DNA from: an uncultured Lachnospiraceae bacterium
Lineage (GTDB): Bacteria > Bacillota > Clostridia > Lachnospirales > Lachnospiraceae
NCBI GenBank assembly: GCA_959022495.1
Contig: CAUEYX010000012.1
Span: 1 to 64,000 of the forward strand
Length of the DNA stretch: 64,000 nucleotides
Direction of reading: 5' to 3'
The notes under the pieces were generated by a model. The model did no database searches and was not told the DNA's origin. It saw only the letters and a program-made list of their open reading frames with translations. The translations under genes were made by a program, and so were the position numbers. This document shows positions 56,659-64,000 of this stretch, piece after piece; within the stretch, counting starts at the first letter, position 1, and every line of letters starts with the position of its first letter.

Positions 56659-57759
56659 TTAATTTTCTCCCTGTAAGCCGGTTTCTACCGTTTCTTTTGA
56701 CAAGTCCTTTATTGACTTTCCCTCCATGAATCGGGTCTTTAGACTGATGTTTTTGACAGCGCGTTTCTTCCTGGCCTCATGCGCCGGATCATCCCCTGCC
56801 TCTGCCCCAGCCGGGGAACGCCCTGTTCCTGCCTCATTGAGCCTCTCAAGCAGAACCACTGACGCCTCCCGGGCGATCTCCTTTGTAGGCTGTGTAACAA
56901 TACTCAGCCGGGGAACAGCCGCTTTCGCGAAGTCAATATTATCAAATCCGATGACAGAGAGCTCCTCTGGCACGGAAACTCCCATATCGTTGATCTCCAT
57001 CATCGCCCCCACTGTCATCTCATAGTTTGAGACAAACACTGCCGTCATATCCGGGTTCGTCTCTTTTAATTTTCTCATGGCAGCCGCTCCCCCGGCAATG
57101 GTATAATTTCCTTTTTCTATCAGCTGGTCCCGCGCGGTGATTCCGGCTTCTTGCAGTGCCCTTCGATATCCTTTCTGCCTCTCCCTGGATGTATACACAT
57201 CTTCCGGCCCCGCAATCATGCCGATCTCCTTATGCCCCGCGCGGATCAGCCGGCCGACTGCATCCGAGGCAGCCCCCACATTGTCAACCAGGATACAGTC
57301 ACAGCGGATTCCCTCGATCTTTCGGTCGATCATCACAATGGGTTTTCCTGCTTTCACAAAGCGCTCCAGGCTGGAACCTGCCGGGTCCGCGGGCATAATG
57401 ATCAGTCCGTCCACGCGCCGGTGAAAAAGAAATTCCACGGCCTCCTTCTCCCTGCGCGCGTCAGACCGGCAGTCACAGATCATGGTCGCGTACCCGTGGC
57501 TTCTCAGGATGTCCTCCGCCTCTGTAATAATCTCCGCGAAAAAGGTATTATTCATCTCTGGAATAATGATGCCGATCATTTTCGTTCGGTTCGTCTTCAG
57601 TCCCCGCGCAACCTCATTTACTTCAAAGTTTAATTCCTTAACCGCCTCCTCAATCTTAATCCGATTTTTCTCCCGGACATTACCTCCATTAAAATAGGAA
57701 GAAATTGTAGCAAGTCCCAGACCGGTAAGTTTCGCGATATCCTTCATTGTCGCACCCAT
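56659..57759 (-). CDS. LacI family transcriptional regulator
   Basis: 366 residues. Helix-turn-helix MKDIAKLTGLGLATISSYFNGG, then hinge EVARGLKTNRTKMIGIIIPE (about 48-66) and the periplasmic-binding-like domain (HRRVDGLIIMPADP, IVMIDRKIEG, EELSVIGFDNIDFA). A 28-residue polar insert or tail (TGRSPAGAEAGDDPAHEARK) follows the usual end. ATG 57759 is preceded by AAGGCGGA. It follows the GH95 gene on the same strand after a terminator and likely controls a sugar operon, perhaps that gene. Ligand unknown. Confidence 0.8.
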   Translation of the reverse strand: MGATMKDIAKLTGLGLATISSYFNGGNVREKNRIKIEEAVKELNFEVNEVARGLKTNRTKMIGIIIPEMNNTFFAEIITEAEDILRSHGYATMICDCRSDARREKEAVEFLFHRRVDGLIIMPADPAGSSLERFVKAGKPIVMIDRKIEGIRCDCILVDNVGAASDAVGRLIRAGHKEIGMIAGPEDVYTSRERQKGYRRALQEAGITARDQLIEKGNYTIAGGAAAMRKLKETNPDMTAVFVSNYEMTVGAMMEINDMGVSVPEELSVIGFDNIDFAKAAVPRLSIVTQPTKEIAREASVVLLERLNEAGTGRSPAGAEAGDDPAHEARKKRAVKNISLKTRFMEGKSIKDLSKETVETGLQGEN

Positions 57760-57811
57760 ATATAATTCCGCCTTTTCCTGTAATTCCCGCTCCACATCAA
57801 CAAAACACCTG

Positions 57812-57872
57812 CGAAACTAAAACGTTTCGTTTCATCTGTATCCATGGTACTATACCCAGTCTTTTCTGTCAA
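57812..57872 (-). promoter_or_regulatory. LacI gene promoter and operator
   Basis: TTGACA (57867-57872), 17 bp, TACCAT (57844-57849) on the minus strand, followed by the palindrome CGAAAC-taaaac-GTTTCG (57812-57829), a LacI-type operator in position for autorepression. Confidence 0.65.
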
Positions 57873-57927
57873 GAAAAGCCCGGCACTGACAAAGCACGGG
57901 CTCTCCCATCCCTAATCAGTGCGGGCT
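57872..57927 (-). terminator. Terminator downstream of the GH95 gene
   Basis: On the minus strand AGCCCG-CACTGA pairs with TCAGTG-CCGGGCT around a loop of about 26 nt, then TTTTCTTG. It overlaps the LacI -35 hexamer. Confidence 0.7.
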
Positions 57928-58046
57928 CTTCTTCAATATTTATTCTCTTGTAAATGCTTCTCTATGACGGACCGCCTTTTTCTTTTCACCTAACGGCTCT
58001 CACCATTGGATTCTCTGATCGCTGTATCCTTTTTCTGGACTGTAAT

Positions 58047-61000
58047 TCACCCCATCCTTTTCCTTCTCCCTGCTGCCACAGCCGCGGCCGCTCCTGCTGC
58101 CAGGATCAGCACTGCCATACCTGCAATGGGAGCTGTATCTCCGGTCTTCGCCGCTTTATTTCCCGTGGCCGCGCCTAAGCCGCTGCCAGCAGATGTATCT
58201 TTCCCACTGTTTCCACTGGCTGCGCTGTTGTTATGATTCACATTTCCTCCTTGGTTCACATCAGCGCTGCCGCCATTGTTTCCATCGTCCGGGTTCTGGG
58301 TATCATCACCGCCCTGGGCGCTGTCATCCGGATTCTCGTCGTCGCCGCTCTGGCTGCCATCATCCGGTTTCTGAGTGTCATCTCCGCCCTGCTCTGCGTC
58401 ACCGGTATCATCTGTTTTCAGGACCAGGGCTGCTTTCGCGCTTCTCAGCGCGTATACGGCATTGTCCACAGTCCGCTGGTTATCCACGGATAAAGCCTCA
58501 TCCGCCAGCACATTCTGAGCAGATAAAAGCGCCACGCTAAACACGGAGACAGATTCTTCTGTATACTGGTTTAAGTCCAGCCCCGCCGCCTCATTGATCA
58601 AATCTTCCAGTACGCTCTTGTCCGCTTTCAGCCGCAGACCTTCCATAGCTTCTAAGAGGGCATTCCATGCGGCATCTGTCTCCGGCTGCATCGCGTCGCC
58701 ATCCGCCAGTACTTCATTTGCCGCTGCAAACGCATCTTTGAATTCCTGCTGCCCCGCTTCCACATAGTCTGTAAGATCAATCATTTCTGCCAGCTCTGCC
58801 GCCATCTCAAGGTCCGTCTTATCCGCCGCTTTCATGCCAAGCGCCTGAATCGCCTTCATTAACTTGACAGACGCGTTCATCACCTCATCCCTTGCCGCGT
58901 ACTCGTCCGCCATTACGGCTTCCCCCTCGGCAATGGCATCGCGGAACAGATTTCGGATTGATTCCACACAGTCATCCACATCGCCATTCGCAAGGTGCTC
59001 TTTCGCGCTGTTTAAGTAATACTCCAGTGTCTTCTTGCTGACAGGCTGTGCCTCACCTTCCGCACGGATAGAAACAGTCACGCTCATATCGTCCAATTCC
59101 GGAATACTTCCTGTCACCTGGTATGTGCCCGGTTCCTGGTATGTCACGGTCTCGTTCTCCCACAGGGCCGCAAATTCTTTTACCTCTCCGTCAGCCAGGG
59201 TCACTGTTATTTTCTCCGGAAGCCGGATTGCTTCATTGACCTGTCCCGAAATCTCCTGGGGAGAAATGTCTGTTATCTCACTTCCATATACCTGGAACTC
59301 CCACAGGCTTGCCCAGGCTCTGTCAGACGAACCGGTCAGGGTAATTCTTACATAATTCGCGGCAATGGGCATCTGCGCGTAGTTTTCGGTAATCAGCGCT
59401 GTATTGTCCCTGCAGTCTGTATATGTTTTCCACGTCTCTGCGTCAGAGGAATACTCGATTATAAACTGGAATGCCGACGGCAGTTCAAACAGGGTATACA
59501 TACTTTCAATGTAATACTGTCCCTGAAGATCCACTGTCAATAACTCCGGGAAATGATAACTTCCCGCTGCCCATCGGGTATCCCAGTTTCCGTCCACAGC
59601 GTTCTGAGTCGGAGTCGGACCGTCATATGAGGAAGCCGTCACCGGCTTTTTCAGTGCCACATTATCATAGGTACTTCTGTCTTCATTGTTATAGATCGAG
59701 AACTCCCATATGGATACTTCTTTTGTGGCCTTCATCACCAGCCGCACCTTCTCTGCTGTCACTGGCTCAAAGGACGCGCCGTAATATGCGTGAGAAGCTC
59801 CTGCATCCGGGTCCGGCCGAAGCATAATATAATTTCCTTCCGGCGCTTCCTGGTCGAAGCTGTACGCTGTTTTCCATTCTCCCGATCCGTCATCATACTG
59901 AACCTTAAACTGTTCAATGCGGTGGTCTTCCTGGTCCACCACTTCCACATACTCATCCACTGCGATGCTGTCAAATGTATACGGGCCTTTAAAGTCTACT
60001 TCCATCTGGTAATTCCCGTCGCCGCCCAGAGCAGACCAGCGTGTGCCGGAATTGCCGTCCACAGCCCTGTCTGTCCCCTGGTTGGAATAACTGTTATTGG
60101 GCGTGGAGGTGGATTTCCCTTTCGCGTAATTGGGGCCGATATTGCACTGATATGACATTGTCAATGTATCGCCCACTTTTTCACCTGTCTCCGCCGCGAA
60201 AATGGCTGCTTTCAGCTCTGTGATCCCCTGCGGCAGTATCATCTTATCTTCATATACCGGTGAATCTGCATCCGGCTCACTGCCGTCGGTCGTATAACGG
60301 GCACACAGCCTGTCGTCCTGCTTAAATGAAAGGGTCACTTCCTGCCTGCCGGAATAGATGCCTTCTGGCAATGATACCTCCATTGAGAACGTATAGGCCT
60401 CCCGGAACATTCTTAAAGCGTCAATCAGTTCCCATGCCGCTTCCCTGATTTCCTCCGCGGACGCGTTTTCGTCGTTATATACTCCTTCTGCCGCGATGAT
60501 GGCATCTTCCATCTGCTTGTTCGCAGTTTCATCCGACACCGGGAAATTCTCCGGCAGTTTCGCGTTCAGTTCTTCTTTCGCGGAGTCAATGCTCTTTTTG
60601 AGATCCTCTTTGCTTACATCTTCCCTGATAAATCTCACATGGGCAGTCTCACCGGCCGACAATGTAAGCTTTACTTCCTCACCCTGTGTGATCATCGGTT
60701 CTGACGGAGCATCTGCTTCTACTGTCTCCCATGGCATACCGGAGGTCAGTGTAATCGTCTGGTCAATGTCCGAGCGGATCTGGACATCCGCAATCCCTTT
60801 TTCCAGGTCCCAGCTGAGCTTCTCGATCTCCGCCCTTGTCCTTGCCATCATGCCGTCTATGGAACCGGTGATCCACTGTTCCGGCAGAGCGGGAAGGATC
60901 TGGATCTCGCCTGTATTGGAAAAGGCCAGTGCTTCGTTGATCACGCCGACCATTCCAATGGACGTATCGGTACAGTAAGTATCACTGCCTCTATTTGTAT

Positions 61001-63455
61001 TATGGTCCGTCAGCATGGACATGTAATAAATGTCGCTGGACAGAATATGAAGAAGGGAATCATAAATATCTGTGCCGTCTTTTAGCCTCGCGGATATCAG
61101 CGAATGGTGCATCCACCCATGGCCGGTGGTATTGTCTCCTGTATTCAGTCTGTCCCGGTTCGCCAGAGCTGCCTTCGCGGCTTTTTCCAGGTCTTCATCA
61201 TACTGTGTCTCATATGCGGGCCACGCCACATACAGATGGCTGATATGCCTGTGGTTATTATTTTCTGTGTATCTCTGTGTAGACCACTCGCGCAGGGCTC
61301 CATTTCCTCCCGAGGAAGTCTCGACACCTTCTACACCGTCATATTCATACTCCGGAAGGTCGCTGAGCAATTCTTCCCATTTCTCGATTTTTGCGTTGGT
61401 TTCCTCCCCGGTGACTACCTTTTCCATGTTAATCGCCATCGAAAGACCGTCCTTTGCCGCCGCGATATCCATGGTCGCGTTCAGCGTTGTCCTGCTGTTA
61501 TAGCTTCCAGAGGGCGCATTTTCCGGTGAGTACGTGGGAAGCAGGAGATAGCGTTCCCCTTCTTCCAGGTCCTGTTTATCCGGGTCGTGGTAATACTCTC
61601 CATCCGTGCCGATATAGTATTCCGGCGTACATAACTGCTCCCAGAAGTTGGCCTGTTTCGTCAGGAGCGGCCGGAGAATATCCTCTTCCAGATCCAGATA
61701 TCCTCTCTCAATCAGCCCGGCTGCTTCTTCCTCCGAAAGTCCGCCGTCATTTACGCCCAGTGCTCCCCGGACTCTCTGCAGGTCAATCACGTCTATAATG
61801 GGAATCTGCTGATTTCCATAACACTGCCAGTATTCATAGATCGGCAGGAGCATCCAGCTGGCGCCTGTATTCCAATACTGAAACGGGTATTCCGCGTCAC
61901 TCTCTATCATGGGAGCGCGGTCACCGTCCGTATTAACTGGAACCTGGATGGCATCGTGCATTCCATATGTATCCTCGGCGTTCTGCATCCAGTCGTCGAT
62001 CTGACGCAGTACAAAATAGATAAAACCATGAGCCGCTTCTTCTAGATGCCCCGTATTCATAGGTGACGCCTGAAGATTTACATTGGCGTCCATTGTATAG
62101 TATCCGTGCCAGCCGGGATTCCACTCCCCGGTCCACATGCCGCACAGCCTGGAGGTGCTGTAACCGGCACAGCACAGCTGCGCGTAACGTCCCGCGTTGT
62201 ACGCTCTTTCTACAAGAGCCGCGTTCAGGCTGCCGCCTTCTTTTTTCTGTTTATTTAACAGAGCTTCCGTAGAAAGCCCTCTGTCATCTTCCGACGCGTC
62301 CAGGCTGAATTTGACAGCGTCAAACTGCTCTGAATGCAGTGCTGTATGGGGAGTCACCGCCGCTTCATAGCTGAATGTCCCGTCTTTTGTGTATTTCGCT
62401 GTCACGGCACTGATCTCTTCATACAGACTGTCTACAAGATCATAATTCTCTGTTCCAGCAAACTCACTGAGTTTCCCCATATTGTGTGTGCGGTCCGTGC
62501 GGGTAATCAGATAGACAGCATCCGCGTCCTTGATCTGGATTCCCGGATTCGCTTCATCGCCTACATTCTGGCTGTCTTTGCTTCCATCCAGGGAAATCTT
62601 CTCTTTCGTCCCGCCGACTGTCACCACCTGGGTGACTCCCGCATAGCCGCCCTCTTTGAGCTCACTCTTTTCATACTCCGGGTAATGGGCTGCCTGAGCG
62701 ATATAATCCGCGTCCTCGTCCACCAGCTTTTTATACTGCATGTTCCTCTCGTCGCCATTCCCGAATTTATACATAGAGGATGGGTTATCGATGGAGATCG
62801 TCATATTCACCTTTTCCCCTTCCGAAGACTGTGTGATCTCTGTGATAACCACATCGTCCGCGCGGGAAGCAAATGTCCTTCTCTCCCACTCTCCGTCCGC
62901 GTCCGTATAGGTAACCCCGACCTCCGCGGTCTCATAATCCGTCCATCGCTGGTACGCGCTCGTTTCCTTTTCTTCCATGGACAGCCGCAGCTGATGACCC
63001 GGATGGAAAGTATAGTCAAAGTCTCTCCACCATCTTCCATTCAGATTCCATGTAGGGTCATTGTCAAACACATGCTGCCTGGCATCTTCCAATTCCGTCT
63101 TAATGACCTCCAAAGTCTCACGCTCTGAGTTGGACGGCATAATCAGATACATATTCTGATAGATTAACGTGTCACTGTACGGCGCTCCTGAGGTAACAAC
63201 GCCATTCTTTCCGTTTCCGGATACCATACCGTCCCGCCAGTTTCTGTTGTTTCCCGGTTCCGCGTAAGTATTCGAGTAGATCTTTGTCGGAGTTCCCGAA
63301 TATCCTTCCAGCTGCTCCGCAAGCTGTTCCGTCTCCTGCAGGATGGGGGTGCCGGATGTCTCCGACTCCCCCTCCTCTGCCAGGACCGGTACAGACGGCA
63401 CGGCTGAGATCATGGATACAGCCAGTAGAACGGACAATATCTTTCTCATGTTCAT
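58047..63455 (-). CDS. Cell-wall anchored GH95 glycosidase (alpha-L-fucosidase type)
   Basis: 1802 residues. Order: signal peptide (1-26); GH95 catalytic part (about 50-945), with GEWNPGWHGYYTMDANVN (about 445, two Asn of the water-activating pair), HRHISHLY (about 735) and EIQILPALPEQWITGSIDG (about 865). A chitobiase-C-terminal-like domain follows (about 1025-1105), then two F5/8C/CBM32 domains (about 1115-1392), an Ig-like Big_4 domain (about 1393-1470), FIVAR-type three-helix repeats (about 1472-1675), an Asp/Gly/Asn-rich linker, KTGD, a membrane helix and RRKR. GH95 enzymes release alpha-1,2-fucose (or galactose) from host glycans. AGGAGG precedes the ATG. Confidence 0.85.
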   Translation of the reverse strand: MNMRKILSVLLAVSMISAVPSVPVLAEEGESETSGTPILQETEQLAEQLEGYSGTPTKIYSNTYAEPGNNRNWRDGMVSGNGKNGVVTSGAPYSDTLIYQNMYLIMPSNSERETLEVIKTELEDARQHVFDNDPTWNLNGRWWRDFDYTFHPGHQLRLSMEEKETSAYQRWTDYETAEVGVTYTDADGEWERRTFASRADDVVITEITQSSEGEKVNMTISIDNPSSMYKFGNGDERNMQYKKLVDEDADYIAQAAHYPEYEKSELKEGGYAGVTQVVTVGGTKEKISLDGSKDSQNVGDEANPGIQIKDADAVYLITRTDRTHNMGKLSEFAGTENYDLVDSLYEEISAVTAKYTKDGTFSYEAAVTPHTALHSEQFDAVKFSLDASEDDRGLSTEALLNKQKKEGGSLNAALVERAYNAGRYAQLCCAGYSTSRLCGMWTGEWNPGWHGYYTMDANVNLQASPMNTGHLEEAAHGFIYFVLRQIDDWMQNAEDTYGMHDAIQVPVNTDGDRAPMIESDAEYPFQYWNTGASWMLLPIYEYWQCYGNQQIPIIDVIDLQRVRGALGVNDGGLSEEEAAGLIERGYLDLEEDILRPLLTKQANFWEQLCTPEYYIGTDGEYYHDPDKQDLEEGERYLLLPTYSPENAPSGSYNSRTTLNATMDIAAAKDGLSMAINMEKVVTGEETNAKIEKWEELLSDLPEYEYDGVEGVETSSGGNGALREWSTQRYTENNNHRHISHLYVAWPAYETQYDEDLEKAAKAALANRDRLNTGDNTTGHGWMHHSLISARLKDGTDIYDSLLHILSSDIYYMSMLTDHNTNRGSDTYCTDTSIGMVGVINEALAFSNTGEIQILPALPEQWITGSIDGMMARTRAEIEKLSWDLEKGIADVQIRSDIDQTITLTSGMPWETVEADAPSEPMITQGEEVKLTLSAGETAHVRFIREDVSKEDLKKSIDSAKEELNAKLPENFPVSDETANKQMEDAIIAAEGVYNDENASAEEIREAAWELIDALRMFREAYTFSMEVSLPEGIYSGRQEVTLSFKQDDRLCARYTTDGSEPDADSPVYEDKMILPQGITELKAAIFAAETGEKVGDTLTMSYQCNIGPNYAKGKSTSTPNNSYSNQGTDRAVDGNSGTRWSALGGDGNYQMEVDFKGPYTFDSIAVDEYVEVVDQEDHRIEQFKVQYDDGSGEWKTAYSFDQEAPEGNYIMLRPDPDAGASHAYYGASFEPVTAEKVRLVMKATKEVSIWEFSIYNNEDRSTYDNVALKKPVTASSYDGPTPTQNAVDGNWDTRWAAGSYHFPELLTVDLQGQYYIESMYTLFELPSAFQFIIEYSSDAETWKTYTDCRDNTALITENYAQMPIAANYVRITLTGSSDRAWASLWEFQVYGSEITDISPQEISGQVNEAIRLPEKITVTLADGEVKEFAALWENETVTYQEPGTYQVTGSIPELDDMSVTVSIRAEGEAQPVSKKTLEYYLNSAKEHLANGDVDDCVESIRNLFRDAIAEGEAVMADEYAARDEVMNASVKLMKAIQALGMKAADKTDLEMAAELAEMIDLTDYVEAGQQEFKDAFAAANEVLADGDAMQPETDAAWNALLEAMEGLRLKADKSVLEDLINEAAGLDLNQYTEESVSVFSVALLSAQNVLADEALSVDNQRTVDNAVYALRSAKAALVLKTDDTGDAEQGGDDTQKPDDGSQSGDDENPDDSAQGGDDTQNPDDGNNGGSADVNQGGNVNHNNSAASGNSGKDTSAGSGLGAATGNKAAKTGDTAPIAGMAVLILAAGAAAAVAAGRRKRMG

Positions 63456-63511
63456 GCTTTTTTCCTCCTGTACCTTTTATGTTTCTGTTCTGCCTTCTTT
63501 GTTCAGCCGGC

Positions 63512-64000
63512 TTATTTTGTCCTTTTCCTGACAATTGCAGCTGTGGCTGCTCCTGCTGCCAGAACCATCATGGCCATGCCTGCAATAGGATCTGTGTCCC
63601 CGGTCTTCGCCGCTTTATTTCCCGTGGCCGCGCCTAAGCTGTTGCCAGCAGATGTATCTTTCCCGCTGTTTCCACTGGCTGCGCTGTTGTTATGATTCAC
63701 ATTTCCTCCTTGGTTCACATCAGCGCTGCCGCCATTGTTTCCATCGTCCGGGTTCTGGGTATCATCACCGCCCTGGGCGCTGTCATCCGGATTCTCGTCG
63801 TCGCCGCTCTGGCTGCCATCATCCGGATTCTGGATATCGTCTCCCCCCTGCTCTCCGCCGCCGTTTTCATCCGGCTTCAGAACCAGAGCTGCCTTCGCGC
63901 TTCGCAGCGCGTATACGACATTGTCCACTGCCTGCTGGTCTTCCACGGATAAAGCTTCATCCGCCAGTACGTTCTGGGCAGATAAAAGTGCCACGCTAAA
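63512..64000 (-). CDS. C-terminal part of a second cell-wall anchored protein (cut by window edge)
   Basis: The frame is open to the right edge. The visible 163 residues contain the end of a FIVAR-like repeat (NVLADEALSVEDQQAVDN), the same Asp/Gly/Asn linker, 'KAAKTGDTDPIAGMAMMVLA' and a basic tail. The linker is identical to that of the GH95 protein, and about 171 bp of DNA (63666-63836) match 58207-58377 without a difference. Its stop lies 57 bp upstream of the GH95 start, so the two are probably a tandem pair on one transcript; the missing N-terminal part is likely another glycosidase. Confidence 0.8.
   Translation of the reverse strand, partial: FSVALLSAQNVLADEALSVEDQQAVDNVVYALRSAKAALVLKPDENGGGEQGGDDIQNPDDGSQSGDDENPDDSAQGGDDTQNPDDGNNGGSADVNQGGNVNHNNSAASGNSGKDTSAGNSLGAATGNKAAKTGDTDPIAGMAMMVLAAGAATAAIVRKRTK

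Noticed and set aside
63284..64000. Long plus-strand frames opposite the GH95 gene and its neighbour
   Set aside because: They mirror repetitive Asp/Gly/Ser codons of the real minus-strand genes, have no ribosome-binding sites and give Arg/His/Ser-rich nonsense.
1..64000. tRNA, rRNA or CRISPR arrays
   Set aside because: No tRNA-like cloverleaf with a TTCRA loop, no rRNA-like sequence and no regularly spaced repeats were recognised on either strand by eye; a tRNAscan or CRISPR search could still find a weak case.

Overview
The window looks like a chromosomal segment of an anaerobic gut Firmicute of the Lachnospiraceae / Clostridium cluster XIVa type. The reasons are strong AGGAGG ribosome-binding sites, Tn916-style conjugative-element genes, a selenium-dependent molybdenum hydroxylase cluster, DUF1836 and DUF5685 proteins, and a 'KTGD' type cell-wall anchored glycosidase. 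The species cannot be fixed from the sequence. No rRNA, tRNA or CRISPR array was seen.

Left accessory part (1-9.3 kb). Positions 1-1808 hold the edge of an integrative element: a zinc ribbon, DUF3825, an Orf8-like protein and an Orf7-like sigma factor. Next is a leftward efflux module: a MarR-like regulator with a CDF transporter, then a second MarR regulator, a cytidylate-kinase-like protein and a heterodimeric ABC exporter. Two near-identical structured leader elements, each ending in an intrinsic terminator, sit before the second MarR gene (6891-7000) and before the ABC pair (5671-5770). They look like paired riboswitch or attenuator switches.

Housekeeping and a remodelled patch (9.3-20.4 kb). 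rlmD, pcrA and a DUF1836 gene are followed by a 3.9-kb segment bounded by 67-bp inverted repeats (14667-14733 and 18562-18628). It contains an XRE regulator, a large serine recombinase, an N-terminally truncated substrate-binding protein and a PH-domain gene. A MATE transporter with an attenuator-like leader follows.

Purine/urate degradation island (20.5-43.4 kb). Leftward genes are ssnA, an NCS2 permease, ygfK, hydA, yqeC, a yqeB-mocA fusion, a polyferredoxin and a single-chain Mo hydroxylase, followed by a ModE-like regulator and modABC. Rightward genes are a YheO-type regulator, ygeX, ygeY, ygeW, ridA and carbamate kinase. The two arms diverge from one control region with two CTAAA-n-AATTTTTAG palindromes. 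Together they would import a purine, hydroxylate it with a Mo/Se enzyme, open the rings, release diaminopropionate and carbamoyl groups, and recover ATP through carbamate kinase. modABC and the YqeB/YqeC/MocA proteins supply and mature the cofactor. The gene set matches the anaerobic urate/purine catabolic cluster described recently in gut bacteria.

Right part (43.5-64 kb). It holds an orphan HicB-like gene, a membrane protein/DnaJ/DUF5685 operon behind duplicated promoter-hairpin repeats, bioY with a BirA-type operator, a GntR-ABC transporter operon, a folate operon (folC-folE-HD-folP-folBK), a lone branched-chain amino-acid type binding lipoprotein, a LacI regulator, and a 1802-residue GH95 cell-wall glycosidase. 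The tail of the glycosidase is almost identical to that of a second gene running off the right edge.
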